In this document: positions 1-5,013 of the stretch, piece after piece | Layout: each line of letters starts with the position of its first letter | Numbering within the stretch: position 1 is the stretch's first letter | NCBI GenBank assembly: GCA_021781695.1 | Contig: JAJXWG010000050.1 | Coordinates: 1-9,413 of the forward strand | Origin: Pseudomonadota bacterium | Lineage (GTDB): Bacteria; Pseudomonadota; Gammaproteobacteria; Burkholderiales; Gallionellaceae | Length of the DNA: 9,413 nucleotides | Direction: 5' to 3' | The notes under the pieces: model-generated | Seen by the model: the letters and a program-made list of their open reading frames with translations, nothing else | Told to the model about the DNA's origin: nothing | Database searches by the model: none | Translations under genes and position numbers: made by a program

Positions 1-1
1 G

Positions 2-298
2 CTGGCGCGCACGGTGGAATATTTCCGCATCCCGCGCTCGGTGCTGACGGTGTGCCTTGGCAAATCCACCTATGCGCGCTGCGGCATCATCGTCAACGTC
101 ACGCCGTTCGAACCTGAGTGGGAAGGTTATGTGACGCTGGAATTTTCCAATACTACGCCGCTGCCCGCGAAGATTTACGCCAATGAAGGCGTGGCGCAGG
201 TGCTGTTTTTTGAGAGCGATGAAATCTGCGAAACATCCTACAAGGACCGCGGCGGCAAGTATCAGGGGCAGAGCGGCGTTACCCTGCCGAAGATGTAA
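2..298 (+). CDS. dcd: dCTP deaminase, C-terminal half (5' end outside window)
   Basis: The open frame runs in from the left edge and ends at TAA 296-298, giving about 98 residues of a protein that is normally about 188 long. The enzyme deaminates dCTP to dUTP in the cytoplasm, feeding dTTP synthesis. The visible part begins LARTVEYFRIPR and continues through GKSTYARCGIIVNVTP, EPEWEGYVTLEFSNTT, KIYANEGVAQ and YKDRGGKYQGQ, which follow the dCTP deaminase family almost residue for residue. The Glu in TLEFSN sits where the family's catalytic Glu lies. It is the longer Pseudomonas/betaproteobacterial form rather than the E. coli form. GTG and ATG codons inside this stretch are internal, because the family alignment continues upstream of them. 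No terminator is visible before the next gene. Confidence 0.95.
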   Translation: MARTVEYFRIPRSVLTVCLGKSTYARCGIIVNVTPFEPEWEGYVTLEFSNTTPLPAKIYANEGVAQVLFFESDEICETSYKDRGGKYQGQSGVTLPKM

Positions 299-328
299 TG
301 GCGCAGGTTTTGAAATGGGGAGCCAGAT

Positions 329-445
329 ATGAAATTTCGCTTTAGCTTCGGCTTCGCTAGAAGCAATGCCTTACTGAACCTTGGCATGGATTGTCGTGCT
401 TTTGAAAGTTTGCTTGGTCATTCCAGGTCAGGAGTCTCATTATGA
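329..445 (+). CDS. Candidate 38-aa upstream ORF (leader peptide) overlapping the decarboxylase start
   Basis: ATG at 329-331 is preceded by a good Shine-Dalgarno sequence, GGGGAG (317-322), 6 nt away. The frame reads 38 codons to TGA at 443-445, which overlaps the decarboxylase ATG at 442-444 as ATGA, an arrangement typical of translational coupling. The peptide starts MKFRFSFGFARSNALLNLG and contains four Arg. Its first five residues equal those of the decarboxylase (MKFRF), but the codons differ only at third positions (AAA/AAG, TTT/TTC, CGC/CGT). A few later residues (RS, NA, LG, RA) also recur in the same order. It has no recognisable domain. It could be a cis-acting leader peptide, comparable in position to the unrelated SpeFL leader of enterobacterial speF, or a decayed duplicate of the gene's 5' end. 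Translation is not proven. Confidence 0.4.
   Translation: MKFRFSFGFARSNALLNLGMDCRAFESLLGHSRSGVSL
351..364 (+). promoter_or_regulatory. Small hairpin inside the decarboxylase leader
   Basis: GCTTC (351-355) and GAAGC (360-364) form a 5-bp stem with a 4-nt GCTA loop, inside the candidate upstream ORF. No T-run follows, so it is not a terminator. No convincing -35/-10 pair was found in 299-441. Confidence 0.25.
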
Positions 446-2688
446 AGTTCCGTTTTCCTATCGTCATCATCGACGAAGATTTCCGTTCAGAAAATGCCAG
501 CGGTTTAGGGATACGTGCGCTGGCTGCCGCGCTCGAAAAGGAAGGCATGGAAGTGCTGGGCGTGACCAGCTATGGCGACTTGACTTCGTTCGCGCAGCAG
601 CAAAGCCGAGCATCGGCATTCCTGCTGTCCATCGACGACGAGGAATTCGGCGGCGGCAGCAAGGAAGAGACCGAGGTTGCATTAAAGAGCTTGCGCGCAT
701 TCGTCGAGGAAATTCGTTTCAAGAATTCCGACATCCCCATCTATCTTTATGGCGAGACGCGCACCTCGCGCCATATCCCTAACGATGTGCTGCGCGAATT
801 GCACGGCTTCATCCACATGCACGAGGATACGCCCGAATTTGTGGCGCGCCACATCATCAGGGAAGCCAGGTCATACCTCGACTCGCTGGCGCCGCCTTTT
901 TTCCGCGCGCTGCTGCATTACGCGCAGGACGGCTCCTACTCCTGGCACTGCCCAGGGCATTCGGGTGGCGTGGCATTCCTGAAGTCGCCGGTCGGACAGA
1001 TGTTCCACCAGTTCTTCGGCGAGAACATGTTGAGGGCAGACGTGTGCAACGCGGTGGATGAACTGGGGCAGCTGTTAGACCATACGGGTCCTGTTGCAGC
1101 CTCCGAGCGCAATGCCGCGCGCATCTTCAATGCGGACCATCTGTTCTTCGTTACCAACGGCACCTCGACATCCAACAAGATCGTGTGGCATTCGACGGTA
1201 GCGCCCGACGACATCGTGGTTGTCGACCGAAACTGCCACAAGTCCATACTGCATTCGATCATGATGACAGGTGCGGTTCCGGTGTTTCTGACGCCGACGC
1301 GCAATCACTACGGCATCATCGGGCCGATCCCGAAGTCCGAATTTGACCCCGAGAGCATACAGCGCAAGATAAATGCCAATCCTTTCATCGCAGACAAGAC
1401 CAAGAAGCCGCGCATCCTGACCATCACGCAGAGCACATACGATGGCATCGTGTACAACGTCGAGATGCTCAAGGAAATACTGGACGGGCGCATCGACACG
1501 CTGCATTTCGACGAGGCGTGGCTGCCTCATGCGGCGTTCCACGATTTCTACAAGGACATGCACGCGATAGGCCAGAACAGGCCGCAGGCCAGGGAGTCGA
1601 TGATCTTCGCCACCCAGTCCACGCACAAGCTTTTGGCAGGTCTTTCCCAGGCATCTCAGATCCTGGTGAGGGAGCCGCAGAACCGCAGGTTGAACAAATA
1701 CATCTTCAACGAAGCCTATCTGATGCATACCTCGACCAGCCCGCAGTATGCGATCATCGCCTCGTGCGACGTGGCGGCGGCGATGATGGAAGCGCCAGGC
1801 GGCACTGCGCTGGTCGAGGAGTCCATCGCCGAGGCGCTGGATTTTCGCCGCGCGATGCGCAAGGTGGACGAGGAGTTCGGCCTGGACTGGTGGTTCAAGG
1901 TATGGGGGCCGGACGACATTGCGGAGGAAGGCGTGGGTTCGCGCGAAGACTGGGTTTTGAGGCCCTCTGACAAGTGGCATGGCTTTGGCGCTCTGGCAGA
2001 GGGCTTCAACATGCTCGACCCAATCAAGGCGACCATCATCACGCCGGGCCTCGATGTGGATGGCGATTTCGCAGACAGCGGCATTCCCGCTTCGATGGTG
2101 ACCAAATACCTGGCCGAACACGGCGTGATCGTCGAGAAGTGCGGCCTGTATTCGTTCTTCATCATGTTCACCATCGGCATCACCAAGGGACGCTGGAACA
2201 CGCTGCTCACGGCGCTCCAGCAGTTCAAGGACGACTACGACAAGAATCAGCCGATCTGGCGCATACTGCCCGAGTTTGCGGCGAAGTATCCCAGGTATGA
2301 GCGCGTGGGCTTGCGTGATCTTTGCCGGCAGATACATGACGAGTACAAGATGCATAACGTCGCGCGCATGACCACGGAAATGTATCTGTCCGACATGCAG
2401 CCCGCGATGAAGCCTTCCGATGCGTTTGCCAGGATGGCGCACGACGAGCTGGACAGAGTCGAAATCGACGACCTTGAAGGGCGCATCACCGCGGTGCTGT
2501 TGACGCCATACCCGCCCGGCATTCCGCTTCTGATCCCCGGAGAGATTTTCAACAAGACCATCGTCGATTACCTGAAGTTTGCGCGCGACTTCAGCCAGAA
2601 GCTGCCGGGCTTCGAGACGGACATTCACGGCCTAGTGACCGAGGAAGTGGATGGCGTGAAACGCTATTTTGTGGACTGTGTAAGATAG
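442..2688 (+). CDS. PLP-dependent Orn/Lys/Arg decarboxylase (AdiA-like, probable arginine decarboxylase)
   Basis: A 748-residue cytoplasmic decarboxylase, close to the length of E. coli AdiA (about 755), that converts a basic amino acid to the corresponding amine plus CO2. Family architecture: a response-regulator-like N-terminal wing domain (about 1-130), the fold-type I PLP core (about 140-590) and a C-terminal domain. Visible motifs are WHCPGHSGG (168-176), VVDRNCHKS (around 260-268), HFDEAW (355-360, where Asp357 would contact the PLP ring nitrogen), and STHK with Lys396 as the Schiff-base lysine. The tail holds PYPPGIPLLIPGE and LPGFETDIHG, both typical. Similarity in the middle and C-terminal parts is nearer to AdiA than to CadA/LdcC as I recall them, so arginine is the likelier substrate, but lysine or ornithine cannot be excluded. 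The start at 442 has GGAG (431-434) 7 nt upstream. No amino acid/amine antiporter is adjacent, so a housekeeping polyamine role is as plausible as acid resistance. Confidence 0.93.
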   Translation: MKFRFPIVIIDEDFRSENASGLGIRALAAALEKEGMEVLGVTSYGDLTSFAQQQSRASAFLLSIDDEEFGGGSKEETEVALKSLRAFVEEIRFKNSDIPIYLYGETRTSRHIPNDVLRELHGFIHMHEDTPEFVARHIIREARSYLDSLAPPFFRALLHYAQDGSYSWHCPGHSGGVAFLKSPVGQMFHQFFGENMLRADVCNAVDELGQLLDHTGPVAASERNAARIFNADHLFFVTNGTSTSNKIVWHSTVAPDDIVVVDRNCHKSILHSIMMTGAVPVFLTPTRNHYGIIGPIPKSEFDPESIQRKINANPFIADKTKKPRILTITQSTYDGIVYNVEMLKEILDGRIDTLHFDEAWLPHAAFHDFYKDMHAIGQNRPQARESMIFATQSTHKLLAGLSQASQILVREPQNRRLNKYIFNEAYLMHTSTSPQYAIIASCDVAAAMMEAPGGTALVEESIAEALDFRRAMRKVDEEFGLDWWFKVWGPDDIAEEGVGSREDWVLRPSDKWHGFGALAEGFNMLDPIKATIITPGLDVDGDFADSGIPASMVTKYLAEHGVIVEKCGLYSFFIMFTIGITKGRWNTLLTALQQFKDDYDKNQPIWRILPEFAAKYPRYERVGLRDLCRQIHDEYKMHNVARMTTEMYLSDMQPAMKPSDAFARMAHDELDRVEIDDLEGRITAVLLTPYPPGIPLLIPGEIFNKTIVDYLKFARDFSQKLPGFETDIHGLVTEEVDGVKRYFVDCVR

Positions 2689-2753
2689 GAGTGAGGAGTG
2701 AGCCAAAAAATCAAAAACCGCGCAGTCGGTTTTCTGGCCTCAATCCTCAATCC
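2687..2753. repeat. Imperfect inverted repeat built of 7-bp units, beginning at the decarboxylase stop codon
   Basis: Left arm GGAGTGAGGAGTGAGCC (2688-2704) pairs with right arm GGCCTCAATCCTCAATCC (2736-2753) with two G/A mismatches and one bulged base. The left arm is a tandem AGGAGTG AGGAGTG (2687-2700) and starts within the stop codon TAG (2686-2688). Between the arms lies a second, inner hairpin (2714-2733). The whole may fold as one long interrupted hairpin at the 3' end of the decarboxylase transcript. It resembles dispersed heptameric intergenic repeats seen in some bacteria, but membership of a family cannot be judged from one copy. Confidence 0.6.
2714..2733 (+). terminator. Probable intrinsic terminator of the decarboxylase gene
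   Basis: AAAACCG (2714-2720), a 6-nt loop CGCAGT, then CGGTTTT (2727-2733) followed by CT. The stem is 7 bp with only three G-C pairs, and the U-run is short, so it would be a weak terminator alone. The enclosing inverted repeat could strengthen it. Being flanked by A-runs and T-runs, it could act in both directions. Confidence 0.5.
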
Positions 2754-2789
2754 ACGATCCTGTCTTTTGATCCTCGATCCACAATCCTG
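2742..2789. repeat. Two 21-bp tandem copies of a three-heptad unit
   Basis: Copy 1 (2742-2762) and copy 2 (2769-2789) match at 18 of 21 positions, all three differences being A/G transitions, and are separated by TCTTTT. Each copy is itself three 7-bp units of the form RATCCNN: AATCCTC, AATCCAC, GATCCTG, then GATCCTC, GATCCAC, AATCCTG. Copy 1 overlaps the right arm of the inverted repeat at 2687-2753, and the left-arm AGGAGTG units are the same kind of heptad in the opposite orientation. Confidence 0.75.
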
Positions 2790-2799
2790 CATTTAGTGC

Positions 2800-2828
2800 T
2801 TGCTGCGCCCGGAAAATGCGAGTATAAA
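2800..2828 (+). promoter_or_regulatory. Candidate sigma-70 promoter for the cold-shock gene
   Basis: TTGCTG (2800-2805), a 17-bp spacer and TATAAA (2823-2828). The -10 matches the consensus at 5 of 6 positions with ideal spacing, while the -35 matches at 3 of 6. Transcription would start near 2835, giving a 5' leader of about 108 nt. A long leader is usual for cold-shock genes of the cspA type. No stronger promoter was seen in the spacer. Confidence 0.5.
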
Positions 2829-2904
2829 GCTGACTTTGGTGTTTGATTAAAAGTCACTGCAGTACTGGTTTTACCGTGTGCAACCTTCGGATCAAATAGT
2901 TTTG

Positions 2905-2935
2905 CGGGAATGTTTCCCGTTTTTTAAAAAGGAAG
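2905..2935 (+). promoter_or_regulatory. Terminator-like hairpin and competing SD-masking hairpin in the cold-shock leader
   Basis: CGGGAA (2905-2910), loop TGT, TTCCCG (2914-2919) and then six T (2920-2925) have the form of an intrinsic terminator lying only 17 nt before the start codon. The next bases are AAAAAGGAAG, with the Shine-Dalgarno AAGGAAG at 2929-2935. In an alternative fold TTCC (2914-2917) pairs with GGAA (2931-2934) and the T-run pairs with the A-run, which opens the first hairpin and hides the ribosome binding site. The two folds exclude each other, so the element could be an attenuator or a thermosensor. This is inference from base pairing only. Confidence 0.45.
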
Positions 2936-2942
2936 TAGTCAC

Positions 2943-3146
2943 ATGGCAACTGGTACAGTTAAATGGTTCAACGATGCAAAGGGTTTCGGTTTTGTAACCC
3001 CTGACGATGGCAGCGAAGATCTTTTCGCGCATTTCTCGGCGATCAACATGAATGGTTTCAAGACCCTTCAGGAAGGTCAGAAAGTAAGTTTCGACGTAAC
3101 GCAAGGCCCTAAAGGCAAGCAAGCTTCGAACATACAGGCAGCTTAA
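2943..3146 (+). CDS. CspA-family cold-shock protein
   Basis: A 67-residue single cold-shock domain protein, the normal family length. It binds single-stranded RNA and DNA in the cytoplasm and acts as an RNA chaperone. RNP1 reads KGFGFV (13-18) and RNP2 reads LFAHF (27-31). The N-terminus ATGTVKWFNDAKGFGF and the tail GPKGKQASNI are also standard. The start ATG has AAGGAAG (2929-2935) 7 nt upstream. The gene stands alone: a candidate promoter lies at 2800-2828, a structured leader precedes it, and a strong terminator follows 17 bp after the stop. Bacteria usually carry several paralogues, so whether this copy is cold-induced or constitutive cannot be told from the protein. The leader structure favours post-transcriptional control. 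Confidence 0.97.
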   Translation: MATGTVKWFNDAKGFGFVTPDDGSEDLFAHFSAINMNGFKTLQEGQKVSFDVTQGPKGKQASNIQAA

Positions 3147-3163
3147 TCAGCATTTGATCTGTC

Positions 3164-3192
3164 AAAAAAGCCCGGCATTGCCGGGCTTTTTT
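3164..3192 (+). terminator. Strong intrinsic terminator of the cold-shock gene
   Basis: GCCCGGC (3170-3176), loop ATT, GCCGGGC (3180-3186) is a perfect 7-bp G/C stem, flanked by six A (3164-3169) and six T (3187-3192) that extend it to 13 bp. The symmetry makes it usable from either strand. Confidence 0.95.
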
Positions 3193-3224
3193 GTTTATCG
3201 GATGCGATTTTGGTACGTGTTGCC

Positions 3225-3295
3225 TCACTCAATAATCTGAGTGAAACCGCTACCGTTGCCTGCCAAGAAATCTGAGTCATAACTTGGCCTGACTC
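3225..3295. repeat. Cluster of small dyads with a repeated ATCTGAGT in the spacer before the molybdoenzyme operon
   Basis: TCACTCA (3225-3231) pairs with TGAGTGA (3238-3244). GCCAAG (3262-3267) pairs with CTTGGC (3283-3288). GAGTCA (3274-3279) pairs with TGACTC (3290-3295), and these last two folds exclude each other. ATCTGAGT occurs at 3235-3242 and again at 3270-3277, 35 bp apart. The rest of 3193-3530 holds no convincing promoter or recognisable gene apart from the micro-ORF listed separately. Operator sites are possible, but the function is unknown. Confidence 0.35.
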
Positions 3296-3379
3296 CGTTC
3301 TGGGAATGCCCGCGAATTGTATTCGCATTTTCCGCTCTCCGCCTGCGCGCGGCCATTTTGATCAACATGCCCGACAAGA

Positions 3380-3487
3380 TCAGTCCCAACGAACCTCTTC
3401 TTCCAGTCCGATTTCGTAAAGTCTTTCCAGTATGGGAATAACCGCAGGCGGGATCGCCGCGAACCGCTTTCTGCAGATGAAATACAT
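3380..3487 (-). CDS. Candidate 35-aa micro-ORF or gene remnant of unknown function
   Basis: On the minus strand, ATG (3487-3485) is preceded at close spacing by GGAAG and reads 35 codons to TGA (3382-3380). The peptide begins MYFICRKRFAAIPPAVIPIL, and residues 20-33 (LERLYEIGLEEEVR) look like a charged amphipathic helix. The composition looks more protein-like than the surrounding shadow frames. The frame stays open nine codons further upstream to a TAG, with a TTG that could serve as an alternative start. I do not recognise it. It could be a real small protein, a fragment of a decayed gene, or chance. It would be transcribed divergently from the molybdoenzyme operon. Confidence 0.25.
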   Translation of the reverse strand: MYFICRKRFAAIPPAVIPILERLYEIGLEEEVRWD

Positions 3488-3530
3488 GATCTTCCATTTT
3501 AAATGAGGCAATTCGGACTATTGATTTCGG

Positions 3531-3551
3531 GAAGCATACGGTGCATGCTTC
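3531..3551. promoter_or_regulatory. Inverted repeat just upstream of the molybdoenzyme operon (possible operator)
   Basis: GAAGCAT (3531-3537) and ATGCTTC (3545-3551) are perfect 7-bp inverted arms with a 7-bp centre, ending 20 bp before the xdhC-like start codon. TTGATT at 3521-3526 could be a -35, but no good -10 follows at the right spacing. The site could bind a dimeric regulator or form a leader hairpin. Confidence 0.35.
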
Positions 3552-3571
3552 AGCATTAACGGGGGGTGACT

Positions 3572-4558
3572 GTGGACAGCGTTGATCTTGCTGTGCTGAC
3601 AAGTTTGAGCGATTGGCAGAAGGATGGGTTGCCGTGTTGGCTGGTGACTGTGATGGACACATTCGGTTCCAGTCCGCGCCCTGCAGGCTCCATGCTTGCG
3701 CTGCGTGCGGACGGATTGATGGTGGGTTCCGTGTCGGGAGGGTGCGTCGAGGATGACCTGCTGCTGCGCGCGAAGCAGGGGAAGTTGCTCCCCAGTCGCT
3801 GCGAGATTGTGACTTATGGGGCAACGCGTGAGGAAGCGCTGCGTTTTTCGTTGCCCTGCGGCGGCGCATTGCGTCTGGTGATCGAGCCTGTGCGCAGTGT
3901 TGACTGGCTTGGAGAAGTTCTGGAAATCGTCAATGCGCGAAAAAAGGTTGTGCGCGCTTTGCATCTGGATACCCTGAAGGTGGAGCTCATGGACGCTGGC
4001 AGGGCGGAAGGCTTCGTGTTCGACGGCGACATCATGAGAACTGTGCATGGCCCGCGCTTGCGCATGCTGATCATAGGCGCGAACCAGACGGCCGCCTATC
4101 TTGCGCGCATGGCGCAGGCGCTGGACTATCATGTCCATGTCTGCGATCCGCGCGTTGAGATGCGAAAAAGCTGGGATGTGCCGGGCGCGGTGCTGACGGG
4201 TGAGATGCCGGACGATGCAGTGCTAGAGCTGAAGGCTGACGCGGATACGGCGATCATCGCGCTGACCCACGATCCGAAACTGGATGACATGGCGCTGATC
4301 GAAGCGCTAAAATCGAAGGCGTTCTATGTGGGCGCGCTGGGTTCAAAAGCCAGCAATGCAAAGCGCCGCGAGCGGCTGGCGTTGTTCGACCTGACAGAAC
4401 AGGAAATTTCCAGGCTGCATGGGCCGGTGGGGCTGTCCATAGGCAGCCGAACGCCGCCCGAAATTGCGGTGTCCATCCTCGCTCATCTGATCTCTGTCAG
4501 AAACATGGCAGCCGTCGTGGGCGTCAATCAACCCGTCGTCAAGGAGGCATGTTCATGA
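3572..4558 (+). CDS. XdhC/CoxI-family molybdenum cofactor maturation chaperone
   Basis: A protein of about 328 residues of the XdhC/PaoD family. Known members bind the molybdenum cofactor, promote its sulfuration and deliver it to xanthine-oxidase-family enzymes in the cytoplasm. The N-terminal XdhC domain shows GSSPRPAGSM, SVSGGCVEDD (Cys58) and LPCGGAL (Cys96), both cysteines being conserved family positions. The C-terminal Rossmann-like domain starts near LRMLIIGANQTAAYLARMA and includes YVGALGSKASNAKRRERL and GLSIGSRTPPEIAVSI. The start is taken as GTG 3572 because GGGGGTGA just upstream is placed as a ribosome binding site for it. GTG 3566 would add two residues but has no Shine-Dalgarno sequence. 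The stop TGA (4556-4558) overlaps the next start as ATGA. As the first gene of the operon, it most likely serves the oxidoreductase encoded next. Confidence 0.92.
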   Translation: MDSVDLAVLTSLSDWQKDGLPCWLVTVMDTFGSSPRPAGSMLALRADGLMVGSVSGGCVEDDLLLRAKQGKLLPSRCEIVTYGATREEALRFSLPCGGALRLVIEPVRSVDWLGEVLEIVNARKKVVRALHLDTLKVELMDAGRAEGFVFDGDIMRTVHGPRLRMLIIGANQTAAYLARMAQALDYHVHVCDPRVEMRKSWDVPGAVLTGEMPDDAVLELKADADTAIIALTHDPKLDDMALIEALKSKAFYVGALGSKASNAKRRERLALFDLTEQEISRLHGPVGLSIGSRTPPEIAVSILAHLISVRNMAAVVGVNQPVVKEACS

Positions 4559-5013
4559 TTTCTTTTCATCTCAACGGCAAGGAAACCAGGGTCGATGCGG
4601 ATCCCGGCACACCGCTGCTCTGGGTGTTGCGCGACCATCTGCAAATGACAGGCACCAAATACGGCTGCGGCATCGCGCAGTGCGGCGCATGCACCGTGCA
4701 TCTGGATGGCCGCGCCATCCGTTCCTGCGTAACGCCTTTGTCGATGGCAAGCGGCAGGAAGGTTGCGACCATAGAGGGGCTGGCAGATACTGTTCTGGGC
4801 AGGAAAGTCCAGTCCGCATGGCATGAAGTGGATGTGCCGCAATGCGGATATTGCCAGTCAGGGCAGATCATGGCGGCGGCAGCACTGCTGTATGAGCATC
4901 CGCATCCCAGCGATTCGCAGATTGCAGATGCGATGGACGGCATCCTGTGCCGCTGTGGCACATACAATCGCATACGCGCCGCGATCAAGGTGGCGTCTGG
5001 AGGTGAAAAATGA
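4555..5013 (+). CDS. iorA: 2Fe-2S subunit of an IorAB-type molybdenum hydroxylase
   Basis: A small iron-sulfur subunit of 152 residues, the usual size, that passes electrons from the molybdenum site. The N-terminal plant-type 2Fe-2S cluster is held by Cys38, Cys43, Cys46 and Cys58 (YGCGIAQCGACTVHLDG, then C58). The second, helical 2Fe-2S domain uses Cys97, Cys100, Cys132 and Cys134 (QCGYCQSGQ and ILCRCGTYNRIR). All eight ligands are present. ATG 4555 is chosen over ATG 4549: it lies 7 nt after AAGGAGG (4541-4547) and gives a 4-bp ATGA overlap with the preceding stop. There is no signal peptide, so the subunit is expected to be exported folded, bound to the Tat-targeted large subunit. Its stop overlaps the large-subunit start by 4 bp (5010-5013). 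The name iorA marks the family; isoquinoline as substrate is not implied. Confidence 0.93.
   Translation: MISFHLNGKETRVDADPGTPLLWVLRDHLQMTGTKYGCGIAQCGACTVHLDGRAIRSCVTPLSMASGRKVATIEGLADTVLGRKVQSAWHEVDVPQCGYCQSGQIMAAAALLYEHPHPSDSQIADAMDGILCRCGTYNRIRAAIKVASGGEK

Noticed and set aside
299..441. A terminator for dcd
   Set aside because: Only a 5-bp hairpin without a T-run (351-364) is present, so read-through from dcd into the decarboxylase cannot be excluded.
1075..2628. A 517-codon open frame on the minus strand, opposite the decarboxylase gene
   Set aside because: It lies wholly inside a well-recognised gene; its product has the Arg/His/Leu-rich composition of an antisense shadow caused by biased third codon positions, and matches no family I know.
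2843..2871. TTGATT at 2843-2848 as an alternative -35 for the cold-shock gene
   Set aside because: No -10-like hexamer follows at 16-18 bp; TATAAA at 2823-2828 is much better.
3143..3328. A 61-codon minus-strand frame with GGAGAG before its ATG
   Set aside because: Its C-terminal part is just a translation of the cold-shock terminator, and it ends against the csp stop codon; I see no family resemblance, so I did not annotate it.
3225..3869. A 214-codon minus-strand frame running from the spacer into the xdhC-like gene
   Set aside because: More than a third lies antisense to a recognised gene, it has no good start context, and the composition is low-quality. The shorter frame at 3380-3487 is a better candidate in the same stretch.
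4549..4554. ATG at 4549 as the start of the 2Fe-2S subunit
   Set aside because: It lies only 1 nt after the AAGGAGG Shine-Dalgarno. ATG 4555 has 7-nt spacing and the ATGA overlap with the preceding stop.
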